Source: an uncultured Pelagibacteraceae bacterium | Lineage (GTDB): Bacteria > Pseudomonadota > Alphaproteobacteria > Pelagibacterales > Pelagibacteraceae | Reading direction: 5' to 3' | Length of the DNA: 64,000 bases | Assembly: GCA_902571925.1 (NCBI GenBank) | Contig: CACGDW010000001.1 | Coordinates: 21,483-85,482, forward strand | Part shown: piece after piece, positions 29,768 to 39,850 of the stretch | Layout of the letters: each line of letters begins with the position of its first letter | How positions within the stretch are numbered: the first letter of the stretch is position 1 | The notes under the pieces: generated by a model | What the model was told of the DNA's origin: nothing | Databases searched by the model: none | What the model saw: the letters and a program-made list of their open reading frames with translations, nothing else | Program-made: the position numbers and the translations under genes

Positions 29768-30810
29768 TGTCGGAAAATAAAAATCTAGGTCATAATAGTA
29801 AAAAAGATTTATTAAAAAATCCAGTTGAACATATAGACATAACATCTTTTGACTCACGAAAGATTATTTCATCTATGGAGAAAATGTCTTTTGTTTCACG
29901 AGAAACTGCTAATGCTGCAAATATTTATAATGAAATGCTGAAAGATAAAGATTGTACAATTTTTTTAACATTAGCAGGTTCTACGTCTGCAGCTGGTTGT
30001 ATGAATATTTATAAAGACCTTGTAAAATACAACATGGTAGATGCAATTGTTGCAACTGGAGCATCAATAATAGATATGGATTTTTTTGAAGCCTTAGGTT
30101 TCAAACATTATCGAGGATCACAATTTCAAGATGATACTGAGCTAAGAAAAAATTATATAGATAGAATATATGACACCTATATTGACGAAGAGGAACTGCA
30201 GATTTGTGATAAAAAAATTTGTGAAATAGCCGATAATTTAGAGCCTAAAAGTTACACTTCTAGAGAATTTATTTGTGAAATGGGAAAATATTTAAAAAAA
30301 AATTCCATCAAAAAAGACTCTCTGATTGAAACAGCTTATGACAACAACGTTCCAATATTTTGTCCAGCCTTCACAGACTCAAGTGCAGGTTTTGGACTAG
30401 TAATTCATCAAGAAAAAAATCCAAAAAAACATATGACGATTGACTCAATTAGAGAATTTAGAGAACTAACAGAAATTAAGATTCGGTCAAAAGGTTCAGG
30501 TTTATTTATGATTGGAGGAGGAGTGCCAAAAAATTTTATTCAAGATACGGTAATATGTGCCGAGCTTTTAGGTAAAGAAGTTGATATGCATAAATACGCT
30601 GTACAAATCACTGTAGCAGACTCTAGAGATGGAGCTTGTAGTAGCTCAACTTTAAAAGAAGCTAGTTCTTGGGGTAAAGTTGATGTAACTAAAGAACAAA
30701 TGGTTTTTGCAGAAGCAACAAGCGTACTCCCTTTAATAGCCAGTGATGCATATCACAAAGCTGAATGGAAAAACAGAGAAAGAAAAAATTTCTCAAAAAT
30801 ATTTGGATAA
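29767..30810 (+). CDS. Deoxyhypusine synthase-like protein (possible homospermidine synthase or related aminobutyltransferase)
   Basis: FLTLAGSTSAAGCMNIYKDLV, PIFCPAFTDSSAGFG, MIGGGVPKNF, EASSWGKVD (catalytic-lysine motif of the DHS family). Confidence 0.85.
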   Translation: MSENKNLGHNSKKDLLKNPVEHIDITSFDSRKIISSMEKMSFVSRETANAANIYNEMLKDKDCTIFLTLAGSTSAAGCMNIYKDLVKYNMVDAIVATGASIIDMDFFEALGFKHYRGSQFQDDTELRKNYIDRIYDTYIDEEELQICDKKICEIADNLEPKSYTSREFICEMGKYLKKNSIKKDSLIETAYDNNVPIFCPAFTDSSAGFGLVIHQEKNPKKHMTIDSIREFRELTEIKIRSKGSGLFMIGGGVPKNFIQDTVICAELLGKEVDMHKYAVQITVADSRDGACSSSTLKEASSWGKVDVTKEQMVFAEATSVLPLIASDAYHKAEWKNRERKNFSKIFG

Positions 30811-31690
30811 TAGATTGAAATATCTGTCAAATAAAAAAGGTTTTTTAGGAGTTGATAATAAATTTAATTTTCAAGAAAGAGTTGTAATAGTCCCTTTTGG
30901 TCTAGAAAAAACTGTTAGCTACGGCAGTGGTACTAAAAATGGTCCAAGAGAAATAATTAAAGCCTCTCATCAAGTAGAATTATATGACGAGGAATTAAAT
31001 TGTGAACCTTATAAAAAGATAGGAATAAAAACATTAAAACCTTTTAAGATTGACAAGAACATAAATAAAGCACTAAAAAAAATGACTTCTTTAAACAAAG
31101 AAATTTTGGATAAAAAACTCTTTCCTATGACTTTTGGTGGTGAACATTCGATTACACCTGCATGCATAGAGCCATTTGTAAAAAAATATAAAAAAATTTG
31201 TCTTTTACATTTTGATGCTCATGCAGATTTAAGAGATAGTTATAATGGTAATAGATTTTCTCATGCCTCAGCTATTAGAAGGTGTTTAGACCATAAAAAT
31301 GTTTCAATTATCTCATTTGGTATAAGAAATATCTCTCAAAGTGAAATCCCATTCTTAAAAAAGAATAAATCTAGAATAAATATTTTTTGGGCTAAAGATA
31401 AAGCAAAGTGGAGTCTTCGGAAGTTTCAAAAATTAATAGAGAATAAAACAGTATATCTTACTTTTGATGTTGATGGTTTTGACTCAAGTATTATGCCTGC
31501 TACTGGTACACCAGAGCCAGGAGGATTATTTTGGGATGAAACTTTGGACATTATAAGGATAGCCGCAAAAAACTCTAATATAGTTGGAGCAGACATAAAT
31601 GAACTTTCACCAATCAAAGGTTTTAACTCTTATAATTTTTTAGTAGCAAAGCTAGCGTATAAAATACTCACTTATAAATATTTATACTAA
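30743..31690 (+). CDS. Agmatinase / ureohydrolase family protein
   Basis: Metal-ligand motifs FGGEHSI, LHFDAHADLRD, LTFDVDGFDSSIMPATGTPEPGG. ORF overlaps the upstream gene; a TTG at 30815 just after its stop is a plausible true start. Confidence 0.9.
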   Translation: MMHITKLNGKTEKEKISQKYLDNRLKYLSNKKGFLGVDNKFNFQERVVIVPFGLEKTVSYGSGTKNGPREIIKASHQVELYDEELNCEPYKKIGIKTLKPFKIDKNINKALKKMTSLNKEILDKKLFPMTFGGEHSITPACIEPFVKKYKKICLLHFDAHADLRDSYNGNRFSHASAIRRCLDHKNVSIISFGIRNISQSEIPFLKKNKSRINIFWAKDKAKWSLRKFQKLIENKTVYLTFDVDGFDSSIMPATGTPEPGGLFWDETLDIIRIAAKNSNIVGADINELSPIKGFNSYNFLVAKLAYKILTYKYLY

Positions 31691-31715
31691 GCCTATATCG
31701 GCTTAAATGTTTTTA
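31688..31715. terminator. Hairpin between convergent agmatinase-like and yhhQ-like genes
   Basis: TAAGCC-TATATC-GGCTTA followed by AATGTTTTT. Confidence 0.55.
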
Positions 31716-32244
31716 ATAAAAATCTAAAAGGAATTAGCATTATTAACGCTACTAATATCTTTACTGTTAAATCTCCAAATGCGAGCGAAACCCAAGGTAT
31801 TCCCGTCGCATAAAAGGATATAGAAAAAAATAAAAAAGTATCAACTGTGGATCCAATAAGTGATGATGTTAATGGAGCAATGAACCAGTCTCTTTTTCTA
31901 AAATTATCGAATACTTGAACATCTAGTAATTGAGCTATTAAAAATGCGGTACCTGAACCTATAGCAATTCTTAAGGATATTAGGTCTGCGAAGTTTGTAG
32001 AAAATAAAAGAGTAAAACCAATTCCTATAACAAAACCAATATAAACAATTTTTCTAGCAATCAACTTACCATAAGATCTATTAGCTAGGTCCGTAATTAA
32101 AAAAGCGACTGGATAACTAAATGCACCATAAGTTAATATTTCTTCTAAACCATAATACCTAATTGGAAACTGAACTAAATAATTAGATGCTAAAACAATA
32201 GCTCCCATAAAAAATGAGAGTGTCAAAAATATCTTATTCATCAT
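31693..32244 (-). CDS. Queuosine precursor transporter family (YhhQ-like)
   Basis: [50 protein letters not shown]. Confidence 0.87.
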   Translation of the reverse strand: MMNKIFLTLSFFMGAIVLASNYLVQFPIRYYGLEEILTYGAFSYPVAFLITDLANRSYGKLIARKIVYIGFVIGIGFTLLFSTNFADLISLRIAIGSGTAFLIAQLLDVQVFDNFRKRDWFIAPLTSSLIGSTVDTFLFFSISFYATGIPWVSLAFGDLTVKILVALIMLIPFRFLLKTFKPI

Positions 32245-32555
32245 GCAGACTTAGATTGAACAGGCTTTTTTTGAAATGGAGATTTAATCAGTAAACTTTT
32301 TTTTAGTTTTTTTAATCTTGGAGATAAATTTTTATTTTTTACTGTCTTTAAGAATTCATCAAAACTTCCTTTTTTATCGACAGATCTTACACCAGCATTA
32401 CTAACTGTAAGTTTCATACTTCTTTTTAAAAGCTCACTAGTAAATTTTACTTTTTTTAAATTAGGCAGAAATCTTCTTTTTGTCTTATTATTAGCATGAC
32501 TAACATTATGACCTTTCATAGGATTTTTTCCAGTTAGTTCACATTTTTTTGCCAT
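32241..32555 (-). CDS. rpmB: Large ribosomal subunit protein bL28
   Basis: [36 protein letters not shown]. Confidence 0.97.
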   Translation of the reverse strand: MAKKCELTGKNPMKGHNVSHANNKTKRRFLPNLKKVKFTSELLKRSMKLTVSNAGVRSVDKKGSFDEFLKTVKNKNLSPRLKKLKKSLLIKSPFQKKPVQSKSA

Positions 32556-32613
32556 AATAACATCGACTATATAAGGTGAGATATGGATTGCGTCAAGTTT
32601 ATATGATTTAAGA

Positions 32614-33660
32614 TTATCTTTTTTTACCTATAATCTCAGTAAAATTCTTAACACCATCTTTTAACAGTAATTCTTTTAACTCTTTTTTAATAATACCCAC
32701 TATATTTGGACCTCTATAAACCATTCCAGTATATAGCTGTACGTAATCAGCCCCCGCTAAAAATTTTTTATAAGCGCTTATACCTGAGTCTACTCCACCT
32801 ACTCCTATAATTTTAATTCTTCCTTTTAAAATATTATAAAATTTATCAATTAAATTTGTAGATTTTTCCTCAATTGGTTTACCTGATAATCCACCTTTTT
32901 GATGTTTCAAAATATTACTTAATCCCTCTCTTGTTGAGTCTGAGGTATTTGAAATAATTACTGCTTCGATATTATTATCTAAAAGCACATCCGAAATTTT
33001 ACTTATATCCTGATCACTTATATCAGGTGATACTTTCACAACGATTGGGATTGATGTATTCAAATCTTTTTTTTTTTCATTAATTATTTTTAATAGTTCA
33101 TCTAACTTTAATTCATCATGGAAATTTCTCAAATTTTCAGTATTGGGTGAAGAAATGTTTATGGTGATATAATCAGCAACTTCGTGAAAAGTTTTAAAAC
33201 ATTGTATGTAATCACTATTTCTATCATTGGTGTCTTTGTTTGGACCTATGTTTACTCCTAGTAAACCGATCTGTCTTTTAGATTTAATCCTATCTAAAAC
33301 ATTTTTTGCGCCTAAGTTATTAAAACCCAATCTGTTAATTAGGGCCTCATCCTCAACTAATCTAAAAACTCTAGGTTTAGGATTTCCATATTGTTTGAGA
33401 GGAGTTACTGTGCCAACCTCAACGAAACCAAAGCCAAGTTTGAATAGGGAATTGTATACTTCAGCATTTTTATCGAAACCAGCCGCTATCCCTAAGGGAT
33501 TTTCTATATCTTTTTTAAATAATCTTGTTTTAAAAAGAGGATTGTTTTTATCATCATCCAAAATATTAGGAGCAAAACTAAATTTTAAAGATTTGATAGC
33601 TAAATTATGAGCTGTCTCTGGATCTAATTTAAAAATTAAAGATCTTAAATTTAAAAACAT
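32614..33660 (-). CDS. pyrD: Dihydroorotate dehydrogenase (quinone), class 2
   Basis: [70 protein letters not shown]. Confidence 0.97.
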   Translation of the reverse strand: MFLNLRSLIFKLDPETAHNLAIKSLKFSFAPNILDDDKNNPLFKTRLFKKDIENPLGIAAGFDKNAEVYNSLFKLGFGFVEVGTVTPLKQYGNPKPRVFRLVEDEALINRLGFNNLGAKNVLDRIKSKRQIGLLGVNIGPNKDTNDRNSDYIQCFKTFHEVADYITINISSPNTENLRNFHDELKLDELLKIINEKKKDLNTSIPIVVKVSPDISDQDISKISDVLLDNNIEAVIISNTSDSTREGLSNILKHQKGGLSGKPIEEKSTNLIDKFYNILKGRIKIIGVGGVDSGISAYKKFLAGADYVQLYTGMVYRGPNIVGIIKKELKELLLKDGVKNFTEIIGKKR

Positions 33661-35222
33661 TATTTAATTTTACCTATTATAAGATCTTTTGTTTCTTTAA
33701 CACCAAAAAAACTTATAAAAAAACCCATACGTGGTCCATTTTCGTCACCAAATACAACTTCATAAATCAATTTAAACCAGTCTCTAAGATTATCTGAATA
33801 ACCATTTTCTTTTCCAGTTGAATAGATCAAAGTTTGAATATCTTCAGGAGACATCTTGTCATTACATTTATCCAAAGTTTTTACCAAGGCTTCTAATGCT
33901 AATTTTTCGTCTTTATTTGGTTTTTTATATTTTTTTTGTAACTTAATTACATCATTAAAGTATTTAATTGCATATCCAACTAAATTATCAAATATAGGAT
34001 AATCATTCTCTGAAATACTCGTTTTATATTTTTTAACAAACTTCCATAAAAGATCTTTGCTATCTGCATTGCTTGTTTCAACAAGATTAAGCAACATAGA
34101 AAAAGACATTATCGTATTTTCTTTTGGTATTTTGCTATTATGAACATGCCATACTGGATTCATAAGGAGCTGTAATTCATTTTGACTTTTAGACTTTTCA
34201 GTAAAATCTAAATATTCATCAACTGCTTTCGGTACTATTTTCTTGTAAAGTTTTTTAGCTCTTTTAGGATTTTGATACATATAAAGAGACAAACTTTCAG
34301 GTGAAGCATATTCGAGCCATTGATCAATCGTAATTCCATTACCTTTTGATTTTGAAATTTTTTCTCCTTTTTCATCTAAGAATAACTCATAAGCAAAACC
34401 TGAAGGATTCGTTTTTCCTATCAGTTTAATTATTTTTGTTGATAAGATCGCACTCTCAATAAGATCTTTTCCATACATTTCAAAATCGACATCTAAAGCA
34501 TACCATCTCATTGCCCAATCTACTTTCCATTGTAATTTACAATTTCCATCTAAAATACTAGTCTCTAAATCTTTTCCATTATTATCAAAAACTATTTTAA
34601 ACTCTTTCTTTTTTAATTCTTTTACTGGAATTTCTAAAACACAACCTGTATCAGGGCATATAGGTAAAAATGGACTGTAAGTTTTTTGTCTTTCTTTTCC
34701 TAGGGTTGGTAATATAATATTCATTATACCATCATAATTTTCTAAAATTGTTTGTAATGAGGAATTAAAAAATCCAGATTTATAAAGAATCGATGAACTT
34801 TTGAAAATGTATTTAAAACCAAAATTATTTAAAAAACTCTTTAACATCTCATTATTATGTTCACCAAAACTACTAAATTTTTGAAATGGATCTGGCACTT
34901 GGGTTAGTGGTTTGTGTAAATTTTTTTCTAATAATTCTTTTTGAGGAATGTTCTCTGGTATTTTTCTTAAACCATCCATATCATCAGAAAATGTAATTAT
35001 TTCAGTTGGAATATCTGACAATTGTTTTATAGCGTTTACAATCATAGAGGTTCTAGCAACTTCCCCAAAAGTACCAATATGTGGAAGGCCACTTGGACCA
35101 TAGCCTGTTTGAAGAGTAATTTTACCTTTATTCTCAATAAAAGATTTTCTCTCGCGAAGCATTTTTTTAGCCTCAACAAAGGGCCAGGCGTTTGTTTTAT
35201 CTAAATTCTCTTTTTTAATCAT
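33660..35222 (-). CDS. lysK: Lysyl-tRNA synthetase, class I
   Basis: GYGPSGLPHIGTFGEVART (HIGH-like) and EKISKSKGNGITIDQWLEYASPESLSLYMYQNPKRAK (KMSKS). Confidence 0.95.
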   Translation of the reverse strand: MIKKENLDKTNAWPFVEAKKMLRERKSFIENKGKITLQTGYGPSGLPHIGTFGEVARTSMIVNAIKQLSDIPTEIITFSDDMDGLRKIPENIPQKELLEKNLHKPLTQVPDPFQKFSSFGEHNNEMLKSFLNNFGFKYIFKSSSILYKSGFFNSSLQTILENYDGIMNIILPTLGKERQKTYSPFLPICPDTGCVLEIPVKELKKKEFKIVFDNNGKDLETSILDGNCKLQWKVDWAMRWYALDVDFEMYGKDLIESAILSTKIIKLIGKTNPSGFAYELFLDEKGEKISKSKGNGITIDQWLEYASPESLSLYMYQNPKRAKKLYKKIVPKAVDEYLDFTEKSKSQNELQLLMNPVWHVHNSKIPKENTIMSFSMLLNLVETSNADSKDLLWKFVKKYKTSISENDYPIFDNLVGYAIKYFNDVIKLQKKYKKPNKDEKLALEALVKTLDKCNDKMSPEDIQTLIYSTGKENGYSDNLRDWFKLIYEVVFGDENGPRMGFFISFFGVKETKDLIIGKIK

Positions 35223-35308
35223 GAATAGTTCAAAAAAACTAAAATTAACGTTTTTACCAATTCTTATAGAGTTGAAATTTATTTACCATAAAATAATGTT
35301 CTTTAAAA

Positions 35309-36748
35309 ATGTCTAATTATAAAACTGTTTTTTTTACTTTAGGAATTCTACAGATAATTCTCGGAATTTTTATGTTGATTCCAACAATTGTCCAATTTAT
35401 TTATGATGAATTTGATTCATCTTTTTTTGGTGCTTCAATTATTACCATAATTTTTGGAACATTATTTTTTTTATCAAATTTGGATCATCAAAAAAAACTA
35501 AACTTACAACAAGCTTTTTTGTTGACTGCTTTATCTTGGTTAAGTATTGCAATTTTTGGATCTCTACCATTTGTTTTTTCTAATACTGGTTTTTCTTTCA
35601 CAAATGCTTTTTTTGAGAGCATGTCAGGAATTACTACCACCGGATCTACAATCATTGCTGATATAGAAAGCATGCCTAAGGCTATCTTATTGTGGAGAGC
35701 AATACTTCAATGGCTTGGTGGAATTGGTATAATTGTAATGGCAATTACATTGATGCCTATAATGAACGTTGGAGGTATGCAATTATTTAAAATTTCGAAT
35801 AATGATTCTTCAGAAAAAATTCTGCCAAAATCAAAAGAGATTGCTATGAGATTAATTTTTATTTACGCAGGTCTAACGTTGCTTTGTGCTGCCTCATATA
35901 AATTTTTGGGTATGAATATATTTGATAGTTTAACACATTCAATGACGACAATAGCAACAGGAGGCTTTTCAAATTATAATGAGTCTATAGGTTTTTTTGA
36001 TAGTTTTTCTATAGAAATTTCTGCAATGATTTTCATAATTTTAGGGAGTATACCTTTTATAGTTTATATAAAATTTTTGAATGGTAACAAAAAAATTTTT
36101 TTTTCAGATATACAGATAAGAACTTTCGTAAAAATAATATTCATTAGTATTATTATGTTATCAATTTATCTATTAATAGATGATACTACTCAACTTAGCT
36201 TAAGATCTATTTTTTTTAATGTTATTTCTATTTTAACTGGAACTGGTTATGTTAATGCACAATTTGATAAATGGGGGGAATTCCCTCTAATCTTATTTCT
36301 TGTGTTAATGTTTATAGGAGGATGTGCGGGATCAACAACATGTGGTATTAAAATATTTAGAATACAAATTCTTTACTCCTTTGTTTCAAATCAGCTTAAA
36401 AAAATTGTTTACCCAAAAGGGGTATTTGTTTTAAAATATGATCAAAACCCGGTGGATAATAAATTTATTGCTTCGATAATTTCATTTATTTATATGTATC
36501 TAATAATCTTTTTTATAATTTCTACATTGCTTTCATTGACTGGACTTGATTTTATTACTTCATTATCTGGTGCAGCTACTTCTATTTCAAATGTGGGTCC
36601 AGGGCTTGGGTCCATAATTGGGCCAAATGGTAATTTTTCATCATTACCTGATATATCTAAATGGATATTAGCATTAGGTATGATACTAGGAAGATTAGAA
36701 CTTTTTGCGATATTAGTTTTATTTTTACCCTCTTTTTGGAGAAATTAA
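35309..36748 (+). CDS. TrkH family potassium uptake protein
   Basis: FESMSGITTTGSTII, WRAILQWLGGIGIIVMAI, GGCAGSTTCGIKIFR, SNVGPGLG selectivity-filter repeats. Confidence 0.94.
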   Translation: MSNYKTVFFTLGILQIILGIFMLIPTIVQFIYDEFDSSFFGASIITIIFGTLFFLSNLDHQKKLNLQQAFLLTALSWLSIAIFGSLPFVFSNTGFSFTNAFFESMSGITTTGSTIIADIESMPKAILLWRAILQWLGGIGIIVMAITLMPIMNVGGMQLFKISNNDSSEKILPKSKEIAMRLIFIYAGLTLLCAASYKFLGMNIFDSLTHSMTTIATGGFSNYNESIGFFDSFSIEISAMIFIILGSIPFIVYIKFLNGNKKIFFSDIQIRTFVKIIFISIIMLSIYLLIDDTTQLSLRSIFFNVISILTGTGYVNAQFDKWGEFPLILFLVLMFIGGCAGSTTCGIKIFRIQILYSFVSNQLKKIVYPKGVFVLKYDQNPVDNKFIASIISFIYMYLIIFFIISTLLSLTGLDFITSLSGAATSISNVGPGLGSIIGPNGNFSSLPDISKWILALGMILGRLELFAILVLFLPSFWRN

Positions 36749-36752
36749 TATT

Positions 36753-38213
36753 ATGGAAAATATAAATATTTTTTTTAGAGAAAAACCTCTCAAAATGATA
36801 TGTTTAGGTTTTTCGTCTGGACTCCCCATCTTATTAGTTTTCTCAACTTTGTCTGTATGGTTAGTTCAAGCTGGTATAAGTAGAAGTACTGTAACTTTAT
36901 TTAGTTGGGCAGGTTTTGCCTATGCTTTCAAATACCTGTGGTCCCCTTTAGTAGACAATTATAAATTACCATTTTTAACAAAATTAGGTCACAGGAGAAG
37001 TTGGCTTTTAATATCTCAAATATTAATTATAATCGCACTAATATTAACTGCATTTACTGATCCGCAAAATAATTTATTTTATACTGCTTTATTTATTACT
37101 CTTTTAGCTTTTTTTAGTGCAACTCAAGATATTTTAATAGACGCATTTAGGATAGAGTCTGCGCCTCAATCCTTTCAAGGCCCCATGTCTTCAATGTACA
37201 TTGCTGGTTACAGAATAGCTATGCTTGTAGCGGGAGCAGGGAGCTTATGGTTAGCAGCTTTATTTGGTACTGAAATTTACAACCAAGATGTATGGAAAAA
37301 AGTATATCTTATAATGTCAACTTTCATGTTTGTAGGGATCTTTGCAACTATGTCCTCAAAAGAACCAAAAAATAGAAAAAATCCTAAAAAAGATAGTCAT
37401 TTAAAATTTTTGTTAGCTATATTCTTTTCTGTTATAGGATTTATATTCTTATACTCGATTATTGATAATCCTTATGATAAAAAAGATATTTTTTTAAGTT
37501 TTATCTTTTCTTCAACGAGATTAATTATTTGTTTTATATTTGCTTTTCTTATTGTCAAAATTTTGATTTTGATAAAATTTACTTCAAGGGAAAAGATTTC
37601 AAATAGTTACCTTAGTCCAATCATAAATTTTGTTGGAAGATATGGTAAATTTGCCTTTCTAATTTTACTTTTAATTTCTTTGTATCGTATAGCTGATATT
37701 GTTATGGGAGTAATGGCCAATATATTTTATTTAGAAAAAGGTTATAAAATTTCAGAAATAGCGACATTTTCAAAATTTTTTGGAGTTTTCGCGACTATAA
37801 TTGGTGGTTTTATAGGTGGCTATTGCTCTTACAAATTTGGGACAATGAAAGCATTATTTTTTGGAGCTCTCATAGCTGCACTCAGTAACTTATTGTTTGC
37901 ATGGTTGGCTATTTCACCATTAAGTATTAATTTTTTGATTGCTGTAATTACAGCAGATAATATATCCAGTGGCTTTGCTGGGGCCGCATTTGTTATTTAT
38001 CTATCTGGTCTTACTTCAATAAAATTTACAGCTACTCAATATGCATTATTTAGCTCTATTATGCTTTTTTTACCAAAGCTTATTGCAGGTTATGCAGGTA
38101 GTTGGGTCGATGTAATGGGTTATGCTTATTTTTTTTCATTAACAGCATTATTAGGCCTTCCAGTTCTTCTTTTAGTTATTTGGATAGGAAAAGTAGCACC
38201 AATTAAAAATTAA
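36753..38213 (+). CDS. ampG: AmpG-type MFS permease
   Basis: LGFSSGLPILLVFSTLSVWL, WSPLVDNYKLPFLTKLGHRRSWLL, ATQDILIDAFRIE. Confidence 0.9.
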   Translation: MENINIFFREKPLKMICLGFSSGLPILLVFSTLSVWLVQAGISRSTVTLFSWAGFAYAFKYLWSPLVDNYKLPFLTKLGHRRSWLLISQILIIIALILTAFTDPQNNLFYTALFITLLAFFSATQDILIDAFRIESAPQSFQGPMSSMYIAGYRIAMLVAGAGSLWLAALFGTEIYNQDVWKKVYLIMSTFMFVGIFATMSSKEPKNRKNPKKDSHLKFLLAIFFSVIGFIFLYSIIDNPYDKKDIFLSFIFSSTRLIICFIFAFLIVKILILIKFTSREKISNSYLSPIINFVGRYGKFAFLILLLISLYRIADIVMGVMANIFYLEKGYKISEIATFSKFFGVFATIIGGFIGGYCSYKFGTMKALFFGALIAALSNLLFAWLAISPLSINFLIAVITADNISSGFAGAAFVIYLSGLTSIKFTATQYALFSSIMLFLPKLIAGYAGSWVDVMGYAYFFSLTALLGLPVLLLVIWIGKVAPIKN

Positions 38214-38957
38214 ATGATAAATAATTTTTCTGTAATTAATATATATGAGAGTCCAAATTTGGATTCAAAACTTTCGTCACAAATGTTATATGGAGAAAAA
38301 TTTAGAATTTTAAACAAAAAAAAAAATTGGTTAAAAATTAAAACTGACTATGACAATTACATTGGTTATATTAAAAATAAAAAGTTTTTGAAAAAATTTG
38401 ATCCCAAATTTAAAATTTCTTCAAAAAAAACAGAAATTTTTACTAAAATAAACAAAAGATTTAAAAAGACAAATAAGTTTTTGTATTTTGCAAGTAGAAT
38501 TTCAAAAATAGATGAAAATAGAAATTTTATAGAATTTGAAAAAAATAAGTGGATAAAAAAAAATAATCTAAAAAAGATTAATTATTTTGAAAAAAATTAC
38601 AATAAAATTTTCAAATTTTTCTTAAATTCAAAATATCTTTGGGGTGGAAAGACTTCGAGTGGAATTGATTGTTCAGCACTAGTTCAAATTTATTTCTATT
38701 ATAATAGAGTTTTTTTTCCAAGAGATACGAAAGACCAAATTAGATTTTGTAAAATTAAAAATAAAAAAATATTTTCAAAAGGTGACATTATATTTTGGAA
38801 AGGTCATGTAGGAGTATGTTTAAATCAAATTAAATTTATTCATGCATACGGTCCAAAAAAAAAAGTAATAATCATGCCTACTAATCTAACTATTCAGCAT
38901 ATTAAAAAAACTGCAAAATTAATTGTTAAAAAAGTTAGCAATATAGGTGCTTATTAG
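38214..38957 (+). CDS. SH3-like plus NlpC/P60 cell-wall hydrolase
   Basis: YLWGGKTSSGIDCSALVQIYF (catalytic Cys), GDIIFWKGHVGVCL (His), IHAYGP. Confidence 0.88.
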   Translation: MINNFSVINIYESPNLDSKLSSQMLYGEKFRILNKKKNWLKIKTDYDNYIGYIKNKKFLKKFDPKFKISSKKTEIFTKINKRFKKTNKFLYFASRISKIDENRNFIEFEKNKWIKKNNLKKINYFEKNYNKIFKFFLNSKYLWGGKTSSGIDCSALVQIYFYYNRVFFPRDTKDQIRFCKIKNKKIFSKGDIIFWKGHVGVCLNQIKFIHAYGPKKKVIIMPTNLTIQHIKKTAKLIVKKVSNIGAY

Positions 38958-39850
38958 TCTCTTCCAAAATTAGGCTTATTTATATCTTGTTTCAGTTTGA
39001 TAATTTTAGATCTTACTTTTTTTGTTTGTGTCAATTTTTTAAGAATAGAACTATTATTTTTAGATAAAATATCCTTTTTAAAAGATTTTAAGTTTTTAAT
39101 GAACAAATTAATTGCTTTTGAGACATTAGTTTTATTATCAAAAAAAATGTCTCTCCACATAATTTCATTGGATGCTGCAATCCTTGAAAAATCTCTTAAT
39201 CCTCCTGCGCTGTATTTTAGTAGATCATACTTTTGTTTTTTCTCAAAATCTTGTGCTGATTGAACTAAATTATAAGCTATCAAATGTGGTAAATGACTTG
39301 TTATTGAAAAAATTTTATCATGTTTATCTGGACTCATTTCAACAGTTTTAGAGCCCATCTTCCTCCAAAAAGATTTCAAAAACTTTAAATGAGTTCTATT
39401 AGATCTTTTCCCCTTGATTAAAATACACCACTTATCTTCAAAGATATTTTGTTTTCCATTCTCAGGTCCACTTACCTCAGATCCAGCAATTGGGTGACTT
39501 GAGCTCCAAAAAATACCTTTTTTCAAATTTTTATTTATTACTTCTAGAGACTTACACTTTGACGAACCTATGTCTGTTATTATATGTTTTGAATGAAAAT
39601 TTTGATTCATTTTAAGAATAATTTTTTTGTATTCATTCATTGGGGTACAAAAGATAATTAATTTTGATTTAGCAACAGCATCTTCAGGTTTTTTTATAAT
39701 TGTTGCAGGTAATTTTAATTTTTTAATCTTTAATATGTTCTTTTTAGATTTTTCATAAACAAAAATTTTGCTAGCTAATCTTTTTTTGTGAATTCTTCGC
39801 AATAAAGATGAGCCTAATAACCCACAACCAATTATTAATATATTTGTCAT
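38954..39850 (-). CDS. tyrC: Prephenate/arogenate dehydrogenase
   Basis: IIGCGLLGSSLLRRI Rossmann motif; SSHPIAGSEVSGPENG; SHLPHLIAYNLV. Confidence 0.92.
   Translation of the reverse strand: MTNILIIGCGLLGSSLLRRIHKKRLASKIFVYEKSKKNILKIKKLKLPATIIKKPEDAVAKSKLIIFCTPMNEYKKIILKMNQNFHSKHIITDIGSSKCKSLEVINKNLKKGIFWSSSHPIAGSEVSGPENGKQNIFEDKWCILIKGKRSNRTHLKFLKSFWRKMGSKTVEMSPDKHDKIFSITSHLPHLIAYNLVQSAQDFEKKQKYDLLKYSAGGLRDFSRIAASNEIMWRDIFFDNKTNVSKAINLFIKNLKSFKKDILSKNNSSILKKLTQTKKVRSKIIKLKQDINKPNFGRD

Noticed and set aside
30743-30810. Overlap of DHS-like and agmatinase-like ORFs as a frameshift or fusion
   Set aside because: Both proteins are complete with their own motifs; the 68-bp overlap is best explained by an overlong ORF call, with a TTG start at 30815 available.
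33227-33610. 127-aa ORF antisense to pyrD
   Set aside because: Entirely within pyrD; no domain evidence.
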